Source: BOG-908 sp963850605 (lineage in GTDB: Bacteria; Pseudomonadota; Alphaproteobacteria; Acetobacterales; Acetobacteraceae). Taken from it: 64,000 bases of DNA. The notes beneath the pieces are model-generated. The model did no database searches and was not told the DNA's origin. It saw only the letters and a list, made by a program, of their open reading frames with translations. Position numbers and translations under genes: made by a program. The stretch lies in the NCBI GenBank assembly GCA_963850605.1, contig CAWKLX010000002.1, positions 434,001-498,000 of the forward strand, in the 5' to 3' direction. Positions 16,365 through 25,287 of the stretch are shown piece by piece (positions within the stretch are counted from its first letter, which is position 1; each line of letters opens with the position of its first letter).

Positions 16365-17444
16365 TCAGGCCGGCACGCGCGAGGTGGCCGATTGCAGCAG
16401 CTCGACAAAGGTGGTGGCGCGATGGTCGGCGGTGTGCTCACCCAGCACGCGGTCACGTGCGCGGGCGGCGATCGTGGCCAAGGCTTCCGGCGAACGATCC
16501 AGCGCCGCCAATGCGCCTTGCGTGTCGGAGGCCGTCAGTATCTCGCGCCCAGGCTCGAAAAAACTGTCCAGGCCCTCCCATCCGTCGCTCAGGATCGGGG
16601 TGCCGCAGGCTGCGGCCTCGAACAGCCGGCCGGACGGGCACCAGCCCATGCGTGCCATGGCCGCGCGCGTCACGTTCAATGTCAGGCGCGAGGAGGAGAA
16701 AAACGCCGTGTGCTCGGCCGGTGGCAGATGGCGCACGAACCAGATGTTCTTCGCCCACGGAAAATCGGCCGGATATTGCGCACCGCCGATGACGAAACGC
16801 CAATCGGGCCGGGCGCGGGCCGGGGCCACGAACATCGCTTCGAGCGCTGCCTGACGGTCGGCGGCGTAGGTGCCCAGGTAGGACAGATCGGCTTTATACC
16901 GGGTCTGGGGCGGGACAGGGTGATAAGCGGCTGGATCGGCCCAGCCGTAGAACGGTTCGGCGCGCCTGGCGCCAAGCTGGGTGCGCAGGGCGGTCAGCGC
17001 GGCGCCACCCGTGTAGCTGAGCACCAGATCGTAGCCGGACAGCCTTTCCGGCCCGATATACGGCACGTGCTCGCCCGCCGAGAGGCGGTCCAGCGTAACC
17101 GGCGTATCCAGGTCGTAGAAACACCGCACCCGCGCACGGCTGTCCTGAATCAGGTGCGCGGCATCCAGCGCGTCCGGGCAGAACGAGGTGACCAGTGCCG
17201 CATCGGCCTCGTCCGCGCAGCGCGCCGCCTCGCGCGCAACCGAATGCCAGTCTGCGTAGAGCACCAGCCTATGCGGGCCGAGATCGGTCAGGTCGCGGTT
17301 CTGCGCGTAGTAGGCCACGTCCCGCTCGAAGAAGGTGACATGGTGGCCGGCGCGGCCGAGCGCCGCGATCAGCCCGCGCCAAAGTGTGGCATGGCCGTTG
17401 CCCCAGGACGAGCTGACCGTCAGGCCGAAGATCACCAGCCTCAC
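16365..17444 (-). CDS. CgeB-like glycosyltransferase
   Basis: 359 residues. The N-terminus MRLVIFGLTVSSSWGNGHA is followed by TFFERDVAYYAQNRDL, CFYDLDTPVTLDRL and YIGPERLSGYDLVLSYTGG. The C-terminal half carries LSYLGTYAADRQAALE and GRLFEAAACGTPILSDGW with FFEPGREI. This is the CgeB/glycosyltransferase family 1-type arrangement (DUF3880 plus a GT1-like donor domain). Its ATG overlaps the HAD gene stop (ATGA), so the two are coupled. Confidence 0.85.
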   Translation of the reverse strand: MRLVIFGLTVSSSWGNGHATLWRGLIAALGRAGHHVTFFERDVAYYAQNRDLTDLGPHRLVLYADWHSVAREAARCADEADAALVTSFCPDALDAAHLIQDSRARVRCFYDLDTPVTLDRLSAGEHVPYIGPERLSGYDLVLSYTGGAALTALRTQLGARRAEPFYGWADPAAYHPVPPQTRYKADLSYLGTYAADRQAALEAMFVAPARARPDWRFVIGGAQYPADFPWAKNIWFVRHLPPAEHTAFFSSSRLTLNVTRAAMARMGWCPSGRLFEAAACGTPILSDGWEGLDSFFEPGREILTASDTQGALAALDRSPEALATIAARARDRVLGEHTADHRATTFVELLQSATSRVPA

Positions 17445-18181
17445 AGGGCCGGTTCCGCGATGGCCAGCAGTGACGCCAGATCGTGCAGGCTGCTGAGGCG
17501 GGCGTCGCAGAGGTCGGCCAGCGCGGGTTCGCAGACGACCGTATCTTGTATCAGGGCCACCATCATGCGGGCGTCATAGGCAGCCGCGATCCCGGCCGGT
17601 GAGTCCTCCACCGCCAGGCAGTCCTGCGCGGGCACACCGAGCTGGACGGCGGCGGCGGCGAAACTGTCGGGCGCCGGTTTGCCACGGGCGACATCGTCGC
17701 GTGTCACTACAGCCGCGAACCGGGGGAGCAGGCCGGCGCGGGCGAGGTGGGCATGGGCTGTGGCGGCGCTGGCCGACGTAGCCACACCGCAGGGCACGCC
17801 GTTCCGGTCCAACATGTCGAGCGCTTCGGCGGCACCGGCCTTGATCGGGATGCCCGCCACAAGGCCAGCCGCCCGATGCCGGTAATAGGCGGCGAGAAAT
17901 GGCGAGACAGGGAACACGTCGCCCAGCAATTTCGGCAAAAGAACCCGCCTTTCCGTGCTGGGAAGGCCGACGAGCCGGTCGTAGCCAGCCGCATCAAGCT
18001 GATAGCCAAACTCCGCGAGGGCCGCATGGAAGGCGGCGCGATAAACCGGTTCGGTATCCAGAAGGGTCCCATCGAGATCGAAGACTACGGCGCGGACGGC
18101 GCGCGGCAGCCGCGCCGCCTCGGCCGCGCCTTGCGGGGCTAGTCGGCGGCGGCAGGCAGGGTAGGCTCCGTCTTGATCCAT
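17441..18181 (-). CDS. HAD-IA family phosphatase (beta-phosphoglucomutase-like)
   Basis: 246 residues. Motif I VVFDLDGTLLDTEPVYR holds the nucleophilic Asp. A helical cap follows with GYQLDAAGYDRLVGLP. Motif II is VATSASAATAHAHL, motif III GKPAPDSFAAAA, and motif IV VEDSPAGIAAAYDARM. It hydrolyses a phosphorylated sugar or acts as a sugar phosphate mutase. It is the first gene of the leftward glycan cassette. A TTG at 18232 is in frame and would add 17 residues; the ATG at 18181 is simpler, though even so about 30 residues precede the domain. Confidence 0.85.
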   Translation of the reverse strand: MDQDGAYPACRRRLAPQGAAEAARLPRAVRAVVFDLDGTLLDTEPVYRAAFHAALAEFGYQLDAAGYDRLVGLPSTERRVLLPKLLGDVFPVSPFLAAYYRHRAAGLVAGIPIKAGAAEALDMLDRNGVPCGVATSASAATAHAHLARAGLLPRFAAVVTRDDVARGKPAPDSFAAAAVQLGVPAQDCLAVEDSPAGIAAAYDARMMVALIQDTVVCEPALADLCDARLSSLHDLASLLAIAEPAL

Positions 18182-18288
18182 CCGCGCTCGCGTTTGTCGA
18201 AAGTGTTTGTAGGCATCGACTGCGGAGGTCAACGGTTCCCTGGCCCGGCGATTGTCCGGCTGCCTTGCGGAGCCTGGGCGTGCCGGTT

Positions 18289-18394
18289 GTGAGCATCATC
18301 CGATCGAACGGAACCGTTCGGCCGGATAAAGATGTTCGTCACAACAATGAGATAGAGCTTGGTCGGTGCGCCAATGCGAACGGATCAAGCCTTA
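18289..18394 (+). repeat. MITE-like palindromic element, copy 2 (degenerate)
   Basis: This copy has the same internal order as copy 1 (GATCGAACGG, GGCCGGATAAAGATG, GATAGAGCTTGGTC, CCAATGCGAACGGATCA) but its ends are worn: TGTGAGC on the left, GCCTTA on the right. It lies about 110 bases upstream of the HAD gene start. The 116 bases between it and the yciF stop hold nothing I can call. Confidence 0.75.
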
Positions 18395-18510
18395 GCGGCT
18401 GGTCTCAAACAGGCCGGGGTTCGCACAGCCTGTGGGCCGCCGGTGCTGCCCCGGATCGCTCCGCGTGCAACGACGAAGTCGCACGCGGACTATCGGAGTC
18501 GGGCGTAGAA

Positions 18511-19014
18511 TTACGCCGCCAGCTTGTTGACGCGGCTCTCGGCGATACCCGACAGTTTCTTATCGGCCGCCTTCTCTTCGTCGAGAGTCTGCTGCAGCAC
18601 GCTGGCGCAGTCGCGGCGGCCGAGTTGCGTCGCATACGCGATCAGCGAGCCGTAGCGCGTCATTTCGTAGTGCTCGATCGCCTGCGCGGCGGACAGCATG
18701 GCCGCATCGCGCACATGCTCGTCACCGCAATCGCCGATGATCTCCTTGGTCTCGGACAAGATGCCGTCCATCGCCGCGCATGTGACTGCTTTCACCGGTT
18801 GACCATGCATCGAAAAAACCTGTTCCAGACGAGTGACCTGGTTCTTGGTTTCGGCCAAGTGGCTTTCGAAAGCCCGCTTCAGCTCGGGATTCGAGGCTTT
18901 TTCGATCATAGTCGGCAGATTTTTAACAATCTGGTTTTCGGCATAGTAAATATCCTGCAAGGTGTGCACGAACAGGTCGTCCAGCGTTTTAATTGGTTTG
19001 CTTAACAATCCCAT
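18511..19014 (-). CDS. YciE/YciF-type ferritin-like protein (DUF892)
   Basis: 167 residues, all helical. The family start is KTLDDLFVHTLQDIYYAENQ; ELKRAFESHLAETKNQVTRL, AMLSAAQAIEHYEMTRYGSL and CASVLQQTLDEEKAADKKL follow. The Glu/His residues at helix positions fit a di-metal four-helix bundle. The family is linked to general stress and envelope stress responses. I start at the ATG at 19014, which has GAGGAGAATTCCCC in front. It is not in an evident operon. Confidence 0.9.
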   Translation of the reverse strand: MGLLSKPIKTLDDLFVHTLQDIYYAENQIVKNLPTMIEKASNPELKRAFESHLAETKNQVTRLEQVFSMHGQPVKAVTCAAMDGILSETKEIIGDCGDEHVRDAAMLSAAQAIEHYEMTRYGSLIAYATQLGRRDCASVLQQTLDEEKAADKKLSGIAESRVNKLAA

Positions 19015-19103
19015 GGGGAATTCTCCTCTGTGTTGTCCCACATGTCGCAACGCGGGCATGGCCACAGGGTCACCAGCAGTCGAGGGTTGTTGATTGTGCC
19101 GAG

Positions 19104-19925
19104 CTATTTTCGCGTCTGCCGGAAGGTGTGCTCGGGGGCTGGGAAGCGCCGCGCGCGAACATCGGCGGCATAGGCGGATGCCGCCCGGCTAATCTCGTCG
19201 CCCAGTTCGGCATACCGCTTGACGAAGCGCGGCGTGAAATCGTTGAACGTGCCCAGCACGTCGTCGATGACCAGCACCTGGCCGTCGCACTCGGCCGAGG
19301 CGCCGATGCCGATGGTGGGAATTGGGAGCGCGCGTGTGATGGCGGCCGCAACCGGTTCCAGCGTTCCCTCCAGCACGATGGCGAACGCGCCCGCGTTCGA
19401 CACGGCCTGCGCGTCGGTGGTCACGCGCGCGGCTTCGTCATCCGTGCGGCCGGTTGCCCGAAAACCGCCCGCCACGTTCACCGATTGTGGCATCAGCCCA
19501 ACATGGCCGCAAACCGGCACGCCGCGGCGGGTCAGAAAGCGAATGGTCTCGGCCATCTCAACCCCGCCCTCAAGTTTCACAGCCGAACACCCGGTTTCGG
19601 CCAGCACGCGGGCGGCGCTGTGAAAAGCTTGTTCGGGGGCTGCTTGGTAGGTGCCGAAGGGCAGATCGACGACGACGCAGGCCCGCTTGGCGCCACGCAC
19701 GACGGCCGCGCCGTGCGCGATCATGGTGTCGAGCGAGACAGCGAGCGTGCTGGGCAGACCGTAGAGCACCATCCCCACCAAATCGCCCACAAGCAGAACG
19801 TCGCAATGCGGGTCGAGGCGTTGCGCCATCGGCGTGGTGTAGGCGGTCAGCCAGACCTGCGGCGTGCCCTTCATGGCGCGCAAGGCGGGCACGGTGACCG
19901 GCTTGTCAGGCGTGTGCACGCTCAT
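19104..19925 (-). CDS. panB: 3-methyl-2-oxobutanoate hydroxymethyltransferase
   Basis: 273 residues. PanB transfers a hydroxymethyl group from 5,10-methylene-THF to alpha-ketoisovalerate, the first committed step of pantothenate and CoA synthesis. Motifs are LVGDLVGMVLYG with the metal-binding Asp, TLAVSLDTMIAHGAAVVRG, VVVDLPFGTYQ, VKLEGGVEM, VCGHVGLMPQSV and GAFAIVLEGTLEPVA with the catalytic Glu. Its ATG overlaps the purD stop by 4 bases, so translation is coupled to purD. The C-terminal DDVLGTFNDFTPRFVKRY is family-typical. Confidence 0.95.
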   Translation of the reverse strand: MSVHTPDKPVTVPALRAMKGTPQVWLTAYTTPMAQRLDPHCDVLLVGDLVGMVLYGLPSTLAVSLDTMIAHGAAVVRGAKRACVVVDLPFGTYQAAPEQAFHSAARVLAETGCSAVKLEGGVEMAETIRFLTRRGVPVCGHVGLMPQSVNVAGGFRATGRTDDEAARVTTDAQAVSNAGAFAIVLEGTLEPVAAAITRALPIPTIGIGASAECDGQVLVIDDVLGTFNDFTPRFVKRYAELGDEISRAASAYAADVRARRFPAPEHTFRQTRK

Positions 19926-21190
19926 AGGCCGCCGGTCCCGCCGATGTCACGCCGGAAAAAACCACCCGGCATGTGGATCGCGGACATACCCTGGTAGGCA
20001 TTGTCGCGTGCGGTGGCCACATCCGGCCCGGTGCCGCAAACGGTCAACACGCGCCCGCCGGCCGAGACCACATGGCCGTCACGCAATTCGGTGGCGGCGT
20101 GGAACACGGCTAAGTGCGGCAATGCGGCCGCCTGATCCAACCCGGTGACCGGCGCCGGCTCGCTGTGCCCGACCGGGTAGCCGGCCGAAGCCAGCACCAC
20201 CGCTACGCACGCCATCTCTCGCCACCGCAGATCGAAGCGCGCCAGTTCCCCATCGCAGGCCGCGACCAGGGCTGGCAGCAGGTCGGAATGCAGGCGGGGG
20301 AGCAGCGCCTGCGCCTCCGGGTCGCCGAGCCGCACGTTATACTCGATCAGTTTTGGGCCGTCGGCGGTCAGCATCAGCCCGGCAAACAGGATTCCTACAA
20401 AAGGATTGCCGCGGGCCCGCATCTCTCGCAGCACGGGGCGCACAAAGCTGTCCATGGCCGCAAGCTGCGCCTCCAGCGGAAAGTGCGGCGGAGGAGAGAC
20501 CGCGCCCATGCCGCCCGTATTAGGCCCGAGGTCGCCATCCCCCACCCGTTTGAAATCCTGGGCGGCGCCCAGCAGCACCGCATTCGTGCCGTCGCACAGC
20601 GCGAACAGGCTCGCTTCCTGGCCGACCAAGCATTCTTCGATCAGGATCGTAGACCCAGCATCGCCCAAGGCGCGGTCACCCAGGAAGGAGTCGATGGCGG
20701 CCTCCGCCTCGGCCAGCGTGTGCGCCACCACCACACCTTTGCCGGCGGCCAATCCGTCCGCCTTGACCACAATGGGTGTCCCCCGGCGCTCGCAAAAATC
20801 ACGGGCGGCGGGGGCGTCCTCGAACCGTTCCCAGCGGGCGGTCGGTATGCCGGCCGCATCGCATATGTCTTTTGCAAATGCCTTGCTGCCCTCCAGCGCG
20901 GCGGCCCCGGCGCCCGGGCCGCAGCAGCGAATCCCGGCGGCCGCCATGGCATCGGCCAGGCCGGCCACCAGCGGCGCCTCCGGACCCGGCACCACCAAGT
21001 CGATTTTTTTTGAGCGCGCGAAATCGACCAGGGCGGCCAAATTGGTGGCCGCGATCGGCACGTTTTCGGCCAATGTCGCCGTCCCCGGATTACCCGGCGC
21101 CACATAGAGTTGTGTGAGCAAGGAACTGTTCGAGATGGCCCAGGCCAGCGCATGCTCCCGTCCGCCCGCGCCCACGATCAGCACCTTCAT
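19922..21190 (-). CDS. purD: Phosphoribosylamine-glycine ligase
   Basis: 422 residues of ATP-grasp fold, joining phosphoribosylamine with glycine in purine synthesis. The start MKVLIVGAGGREHALAW at 21190 is the canonical GARS N-terminus; a GTG nine bases upstream is possible. VVPGPEAPLVAGLADAM, GIPTARWERF, PIVVKADGLAAGKGVVVA, GPNTGGMGAVSPPP and YNVRLGDPEAQALLPRL are all present. It is upstream of, and coupled to, panB, and divergent from xseA. Confidence 0.96.
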   Translation of the reverse strand: MKVLIVGAGGREHALAWAISNSSLLTQLYVAPGNPGTATLAENVPIAATNLAALVDFARSKKIDLVVPGPEAPLVAGLADAMAAAGIRCCGPGAGAAALEGSKAFAKDICDAAGIPTARWERFEDAPAARDFCERRGTPIVVKADGLAAGKGVVVAHTLAEAEAAIDSFLGDRALGDAGSTILIEECLVGQEASLFALCDGTNAVLLGAAQDFKRVGDGDLGPNTGGMGAVSPPPHFPLEAQLAAMDSFVRPVLREMRARGNPFVGILFAGLMLTADGPKLIEYNVRLGDPEAQALLPRLHSDLLPALVAACDGELARFDLRWREMACVAVVLASAGYPVGHSEPAPVTGLDQAAALPHLAVFHAATELRDGHVVSAGGRVLTVCGTGPDVATARDNAYQGMSAIHMPGGFFRRDIGGTGGL

Positions 21191-21238
21191 CCTGCCCACA
21201 TCCTTTGCCGGGCCGCCCCCCTAGCATAGGGTCACGCC

Positions 21239-22672
21239 ATGGACGAAGCCGCGCCCACGAAGACCAACGTCCCCGAATACAGCGTGGGCGAGCTGTCCGG
21301 CGCCATCAAACGCACGCTGGAAGGCGCTTTCGGCCGAATCCGCGTTCGTGGCGAGATCACCGAGTGCAAGCAGTACAGCGCCGGCCACACGTATCTGAGC
21401 CTGAAGGATGAAGGCGGCAAAATCCGCGCGGTCATCTGGAAAACGACCCTGGCCCGCCTGAGCCTGCGCCCCGAGAACGGCGTGGAAGTCATCGCCACTG
21501 GAAAAATCTCGGCCTATGGCGACCGCTCGGAATACCAGCTGATCATCGACCGCCTGGAATACGCCGGAGCCGGCGCCTTGCTGGCCCGCATCGAGGCGCT
21601 ACGCCTGCGCCTGGCCGCCGAGGGACTGTTTGCCGCCGAACGGAAAAGCGCCCTGCCGCGGCTGCCCGCCACGATCGGTGTCATCACCTCGGCCAGCGGG
21701 GCGGTGCTGCACGATATCATGACGACTGTGGCCCGCCGTTTTCCGCGCCCGATCCTGCTGTGGCCGGTGGCGGTGCAGGGGGCGGGGGCGGCAGAGCAGA
21801 TTGCCGCCGCCATCGCCGGCATGGACCGGCTGCCGGCGCACGGGATCGCGCGGCCGGAGGTGCTGATCGTGGCGCGGGGCGGCGGCTCGCTGGAGGATCT
21901 GATGGTCTTCAACGATGAGGTGTTGGTCCGCGCCGCCGCCGCCTGCCGCATCCCCCTGATCAGCGCCGTGGGCCACGAGACCGACACCACGCTGATCGAC
22001 CACGTCAGCGACCGCCGCGCGCCCACCCCCACGGCCGCAGCCGAGCTGGCCGTGCCGTCGCGCACCGAACTGGTCGCCGACCTGGCGCAAACCTCGGCCC
22101 GGCTGGCGGCCGGACTCGACCGCGCGCTTCAGGCTGGCGGCACACGGCTGCGCGCGGCCGGCGCCAGCCTGCCGGACCTGCCCGGCATCGTGGCCGGCGC
22201 CCGCATGCGGCTGGACGATCGCGCACACCGCCTGTCGCTTTCCGTGCCCAACTTGCTGGCCGCGCGCGCCGCCGCCCTGCACCGGACGGAACGCCACATC
22301 CCGGATCCGGGCACGCTGATCGCCGCCCGCCGGGCCGCGCTCGGGCTGGCGGGACTGGGCCTGCTCTCCGGCCTGCGCCACGGCGTGCAACGCCATCGCG
22401 AGGCGGCCGCCCGCGTGCTGCCCCGCCTGTCGCTGGCCGGCACCGTGGCGCGTCTGCGCGAGCAGCGGGGGCGGCTGGACGTTGTCAGCGCGCGGCTGGA
22501 GAGCGCGTCGTACGAGCGCGTGCTGGCACGCGGGTTCGCCCTGGTGCGCGATGCGGCGGGGCGGCCGGTGACGTCTATTACCCAAGTATCGGCGGCTTCG
22601 CGACTGAGAGTGCGTTTTGCGGATGGGGAGATCGGGGTGGTGGCGCAGGCTAAACAAGGCCTTCTTTTCTGA
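21239..22672 (+). CDS. xseA: Exodeoxyribonuclease VII large subunit
   Basis: 477 residues. The N-terminal OB fold reads VGELSGAIKRTLEGAFGRIR and VRGEITECKQYSAGHTYLSL. The catalytic domain has GVITSASGAVLHDIMTTVAR, LIVARGGGSLEDLMVFNDE and ISAVGHETDTTLIDHVSDRR. A long coiled-coil-prone Ala/Arg-rich region follows, and a C-terminal VLARGFALVRDAAGRPVTS. ExoVII degrades single-stranded DNA to oligonucleotides with the XseB small subunit, which is not in this window. The stop codon lies in the loop of a terminator-like hairpin. Confidence 0.95.
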   Translation: MDEAAPTKTNVPEYSVGELSGAIKRTLEGAFGRIRVRGEITECKQYSAGHTYLSLKDEGGKIRAVIWKTTLARLSLRPENGVEVIATGKISAYGDRSEYQLIIDRLEYAGAGALLARIEALRLRLAAEGLFAAERKSALPRLPATIGVITSASGAVLHDIMTTVARRFPRPILLWPVAVQGAGAAEQIAAAIAGMDRLPAHGIARPEVLIVARGGGSLEDLMVFNDEVLVRAAAACRIPLISAVGHETDTTLIDHVSDRRAPTPTAAAELAVPSRTELVADLAQTSARLAAGLDRALQAGGTRLRAAGASLPDLPGIVAGARMRLDDRAHRLSLSVPNLLAARAAALHRTERHIPDPGTLIAARRAALGLAGLGLLSGLRHGVQRHREAAARVLPRLSLAGTVARLREQRGRLDVVSARLESASYERVLARGFALVRDAAGRPVTSITQVSAASRLRVRFADGEIGVVAQAKQGLLF

Positions 22673-22695
22673 AGAAAAGAAGCAAAAGACTTTTG
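22661..22695 (+). terminator. Terminator-like hairpin overlapping the xseA stop
   Basis: CTTCTTTTC, loop TGAA, GAAAAGAAG (22661-22682), followed by the small palindrome CAAAAGACTTTTG. The xseA TGA is in the loop. The same hairpin sequence recurs at 39979 and 54219, and in weaker form near 23011 and 36206. Confidence 0.65.
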
Positions 22696-22850
22696 TTGAT
22701 TAGGCACGCTAATAGTCATCAAAGATCAAACGGATAGTTCCTAGTCAACCAGCGAATTGCAAGCGCGATGGGAAGTCCCAAGACAACCATCCCTACACAG
22801 GAGCCAATGATCCCAGGACGAATTATCTGAGCTAAACGGGATGAGGCAAC

Positions 22851-22956
22851 TAGAGCATGATCCGTTCGCATTGGCTCACGGACCAAGCTCTAGCTTATTG
22901 TTTTGGCGAGCATCTTTATCAGACCGAGCGATTCCGTTCGATCGGATGATGCTCTA
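22851..22956 (-). repeat. MITE-like palindromic element, copy 3 (inverted)
   Basis: 106 bases, TAGAGCATGATCCG at the left and CGGATGATGCTCTA at the right, in the opposite orientation to copies 1, 2 and 4. It is nearly identical to copy 5. It lies in the gap between xseA and parC and interrupts a small open frame. Confidence 0.87.
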
Positions 22957-23010
22957 ACACCACAATAGTTACTACATCGTTTCGAAGGCTAAGTTGTTTG
23001 CGAGGTCGAT

Positions 23011-23030
23011 GCTTCTTTTCAGGAAAGAAC
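23011..23030 (-). terminator. Weak terminator-like hairpin after parC
   Basis: On the minus strand TTCTTT and GAAAAGAA flank a CCT loop, just downstream of the parC stop, ending in GAAGC. It is a shortened relative of the hairpin after xseA. Confidence 0.4.
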
Positions 23031-23034
23031 ATTC

Positions 23035-25233
23035 CTAAAACGTCCCCGACTTCGGAAACCCGTTCGGCGGCAGCCGCCCCGCCTGCCCGCGCTCACCCAG
23101 CCAATCCCGCAACCCCAGCTCCGTCCGCGTGCGCTCCCCGCTGCGCCACGACAAACCCTCCGCAAGCCGGAACACTTTCGCGTCCGCCAACCCGCCCTCC
23201 TTGAAGCGCTGCAAGGTGACGCCCAGGCCGCGCGCCATCTGCGGTACCTGTGCCAGCGGAAACACCAGCAGCTTTCGGTTTTCACCCACTACGGCCACAT
23301 GGTCGCCATCTGCCTCGAGGCATATTTTTGCAGTCTCGCCGGGCCGCAAGTTCAGCACCTGCTTGCCGGTGCGCCGGTCGGCCAGCAGATCCTCCGCCGC
23401 GACCAAAAATCCGCGGCCACCGCTGCTGGCGAGCAGATACGAAAACGCATCCCGCCACACAAAGATGTGGGCGATATCGGCGCCCTCCATATCGATCAGC
23501 GCGCGGATCGCCTGTCCGTCGCCGCGCCCGCGCGGCAGGTCGCCGGCGCGCAGCGTGTAGGCGCGGCCCTGCGTGTCCATGACCAGGATCTTGTCGGTGG
23601 TCTGGCACGGCAGCATGACACGCAGACGGTCGCCCTCCTTGAACTTTTGCGCCTCCGCATCGATCGCATGACCGGGCCGCGCGCGTATCCAACCCTTCTC
23701 CGATAAAATGACCGTCACCGGTTCGCGCTCAATGGTAACGATGTTGGACACGTCCACCGGCGCCGGCACCGCGCCCAGCTCGGTGCGGCGCGGTCCCAGC
23801 GGCGGCGTGGAGAACGCGCGCCGTGTCTCCTCGATTTCAGTCGTGATGCGCGCCCAGCGCAGCTTTTCGTCGGCCAGCAGCGCGTGCAGGTCGCGGCCCT
23901 CGCGGCTCAGCTTCTTGTGCTCGGCACGCAACTCCATCTCCTCCAGGCGCCGCAAGCTGCGCAGGCGCATGTTCAGCACCGCCTCGGCCTGCGCGTCGCT
24001 CAGCGAAAAGGCCCGCATCAGGCCGGCTTTCGCGTCGTCCTCCTCGCGAATGATTTTTATCACTCGGTCCAGATCGAGAAAGATTTTCAGGAACCCGTCG
24101 AGAATCTCCAGACGCTGCTCGATCGCGCGCAGCCTGTGCCGCGACCGGCGTTGCAGCACGACATGCCGGTGGTCCAGCCAGGCGCGCAACACACCGCGCA
24201 GGCCCAGCACTGTCGGCACGTGCTCGGCCGTCAGCACGTTCATGTTGAGCGGAAACCGCGTCTCCAGCGCGGTGGCGCGGAACATCGTCTCCATCAATAC
24301 TTCCGGCTCGATGCCGCGCGATTTCGGCTCCAGCACCAGGCGTATCTGTTCGGCCAACTCGTCACGTATGTCGCCCAGCAGCGGCAGCTTTTTCTCCTCC
24401 ATCAGGGCGGCTACCTGCTCGATCAGCCGCGACTTCTGCACCTGATACGGAATTTCGCTCACCACGATCGTCCACGTGCCGAACCGGCCCGGCTCGACCG
24501 CCCAGCGCGCGCGCAACCGAAACCCGCCGCGGCCAGTCTCGTAAGCCTGGTGCAGCGCCTCGGGCGTTTCGGTCAGCACGCCGCCGGTCGGAAAATCCGG
24601 CCCCGGCACATGCGCCAGCAATTCGGCGGTGGTCGCTTGCGGGTCGGCAATGAGATGGATCGCCGCCGCGCAGACTTCCGCCGCGTTGTGCGGTGGGATG
24701 GAGCAGGCCATGCCCACGGCAATGCCCGCCGCCCCATTGGCAAGCAGGTTCGGGAACGCCGCCGGCAGCACCACCGGCTCGGTATCCTCGTTGTCGTAGG
24801 TCGGCCGGAAATCGACCGTGTCGTCGCCGATACCGGCGAGCAATGCGGCCGCCACCGACGTCATCCGCGCTTCGGTGTAGCGCATGGCGGCCGGGTTATC
24901 GCCGTCCACATTGCCGAAATTGCCCTGGCCTTCGATCAGCGGGTAACGCACCGCAAAATCCTGGGCGAGGCGCACCAGCGCATCGTAGATGCTCGCGTCG
25001 CCATGCGGGTGGAACTTGCCCATCACGTCGCCCACCACGCGCGCGCATTTCTTGAATCCCGATGACGGGTCCAGCCGCAATTGCTGCATTGCGTAGATCA
25101 GCCGCCGGTGCACAGGCTTCAGCCCGTCGCGCACGTCGGGCAGGCTGCGGGACGTGATGGTTGACAGGGCGTAGGCCAGGTAGCGCTCGGACAGGGCAGT
25201 GGAAAAACGCGTGTCTTCGATGGTGTCGGTCAC
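23035..25233 (-). CDS. parC: DNA topoisomerase IV subunit A
   Basis: 732 residues from a GTG start. The N-terminal LAYALSTITSRSLPDVRDGL is followed by the breakage-reunion domain with HPHGDASIYDALVRL and GNFGNVDGDNPAAMRYTEAR, where the catalytic Tyr is residue 119. A long coiled-coil region and C-terminal beta-pinwheel blades follow. The length and the lack of a GyrA-box-like QRRGGKG motif point to ParC rather than GyrA. It decatenates daughter chromosomes with ParE, which is not in the window. It is divergent from the MarR-GNAT gene. Confidence 0.94.
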   Translation of the reverse strand: MTDTIEDTRFSTALSERYLAYALSTITSRSLPDVRDGLKPVHRRLIYAMQQLRLDPSSGFKKCARVVGDVMGKFHPHGDASIYDALVRLAQDFAVRYPLIEGQGNFGNVDGDNPAAMRYTEARMTSVAAALLAGIGDDTVDFRPTYDNEDTEPVVLPAAFPNLLANGAAGIAVGMACSIPPHNAAEVCAAAIHLIADPQATTAELLAHVPGPDFPTGGVLTETPEALHQAYETGRGGFRLRARWAVEPGRFGTWTIVVSEIPYQVQKSRLIEQVAALMEEKKLPLLGDIRDELAEQIRLVLEPKSRGIEPEVLMETMFRATALETRFPLNMNVLTAEHVPTVLGLRGVLRAWLDHRHVVLQRRSRHRLRAIEQRLEILDGFLKIFLDLDRVIKIIREEDDAKAGLMRAFSLSDAQAEAVLNMRLRSLRRLEEMELRAEHKKLSREGRDLHALLADEKLRWARITTEIEETRRAFSTPPLGPRRTELGAVPAPVDVSNIVTIEREPVTVILSEKGWIRARPGHAIDAEAQKFKEGDRLRVMLPCQTTDKILVMDTQGRAYTLRAGDLPRGRGDGQAIRALIDMEGADIAHIFVWRDAFSYLLASSGGRGFLVAAEDLLADRRTGKQVLNLRPGETAKICLEADGDHVAVVGENRKLLVFPLAQVPQMARGLGVTLQRFKEGGLADAKVFRLAEGLSWRSGERTRTELGLRDWLGERGQAGRLPPNGFPKSGTF

Positions 25234-25287
25234 GGGCAGGCCTTCGATGTCGCGGTGGGGCCGCTATACCAGCGATGACGCCGAAAT

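Larger units (their letters stand above)
22719..23032 (-). pseudogene. Small membrane-protein ORF split by a MITE
   Basis: On the minus strand an ATG at 23032, two bases after the parC stop, opens MFFPEKKHRPRKQLSLRND and VVTIVVL, then enters the MITE and stops. If the element and one TA copy are removed, the frame continues exactly as VASSRLAQIIRPGIIGSCVG and MVVLGLPIALAIRWLTRNYP to a TGA at 22719. That gives about 69 residues with a strong membrane helix. The C-terminal piece could alternatively start at an ATG inside the element (22871, MRTDHAL) to give 50 residues. The end vaguely recalls the last helix of MacB-type permeases. The N-terminal residues overlap a terminator-like hairpin, so the ORF may be fortuitous. 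Confidence 0.35.

Noticed and set aside
15399..17579. 726-residue open frame on the plus strand
   Set aside because: It runs antisense to four well-supported genes (methyltransferase, nucleotidyltransferase, glycosyltransferase, HAD) and has no family-like motif.
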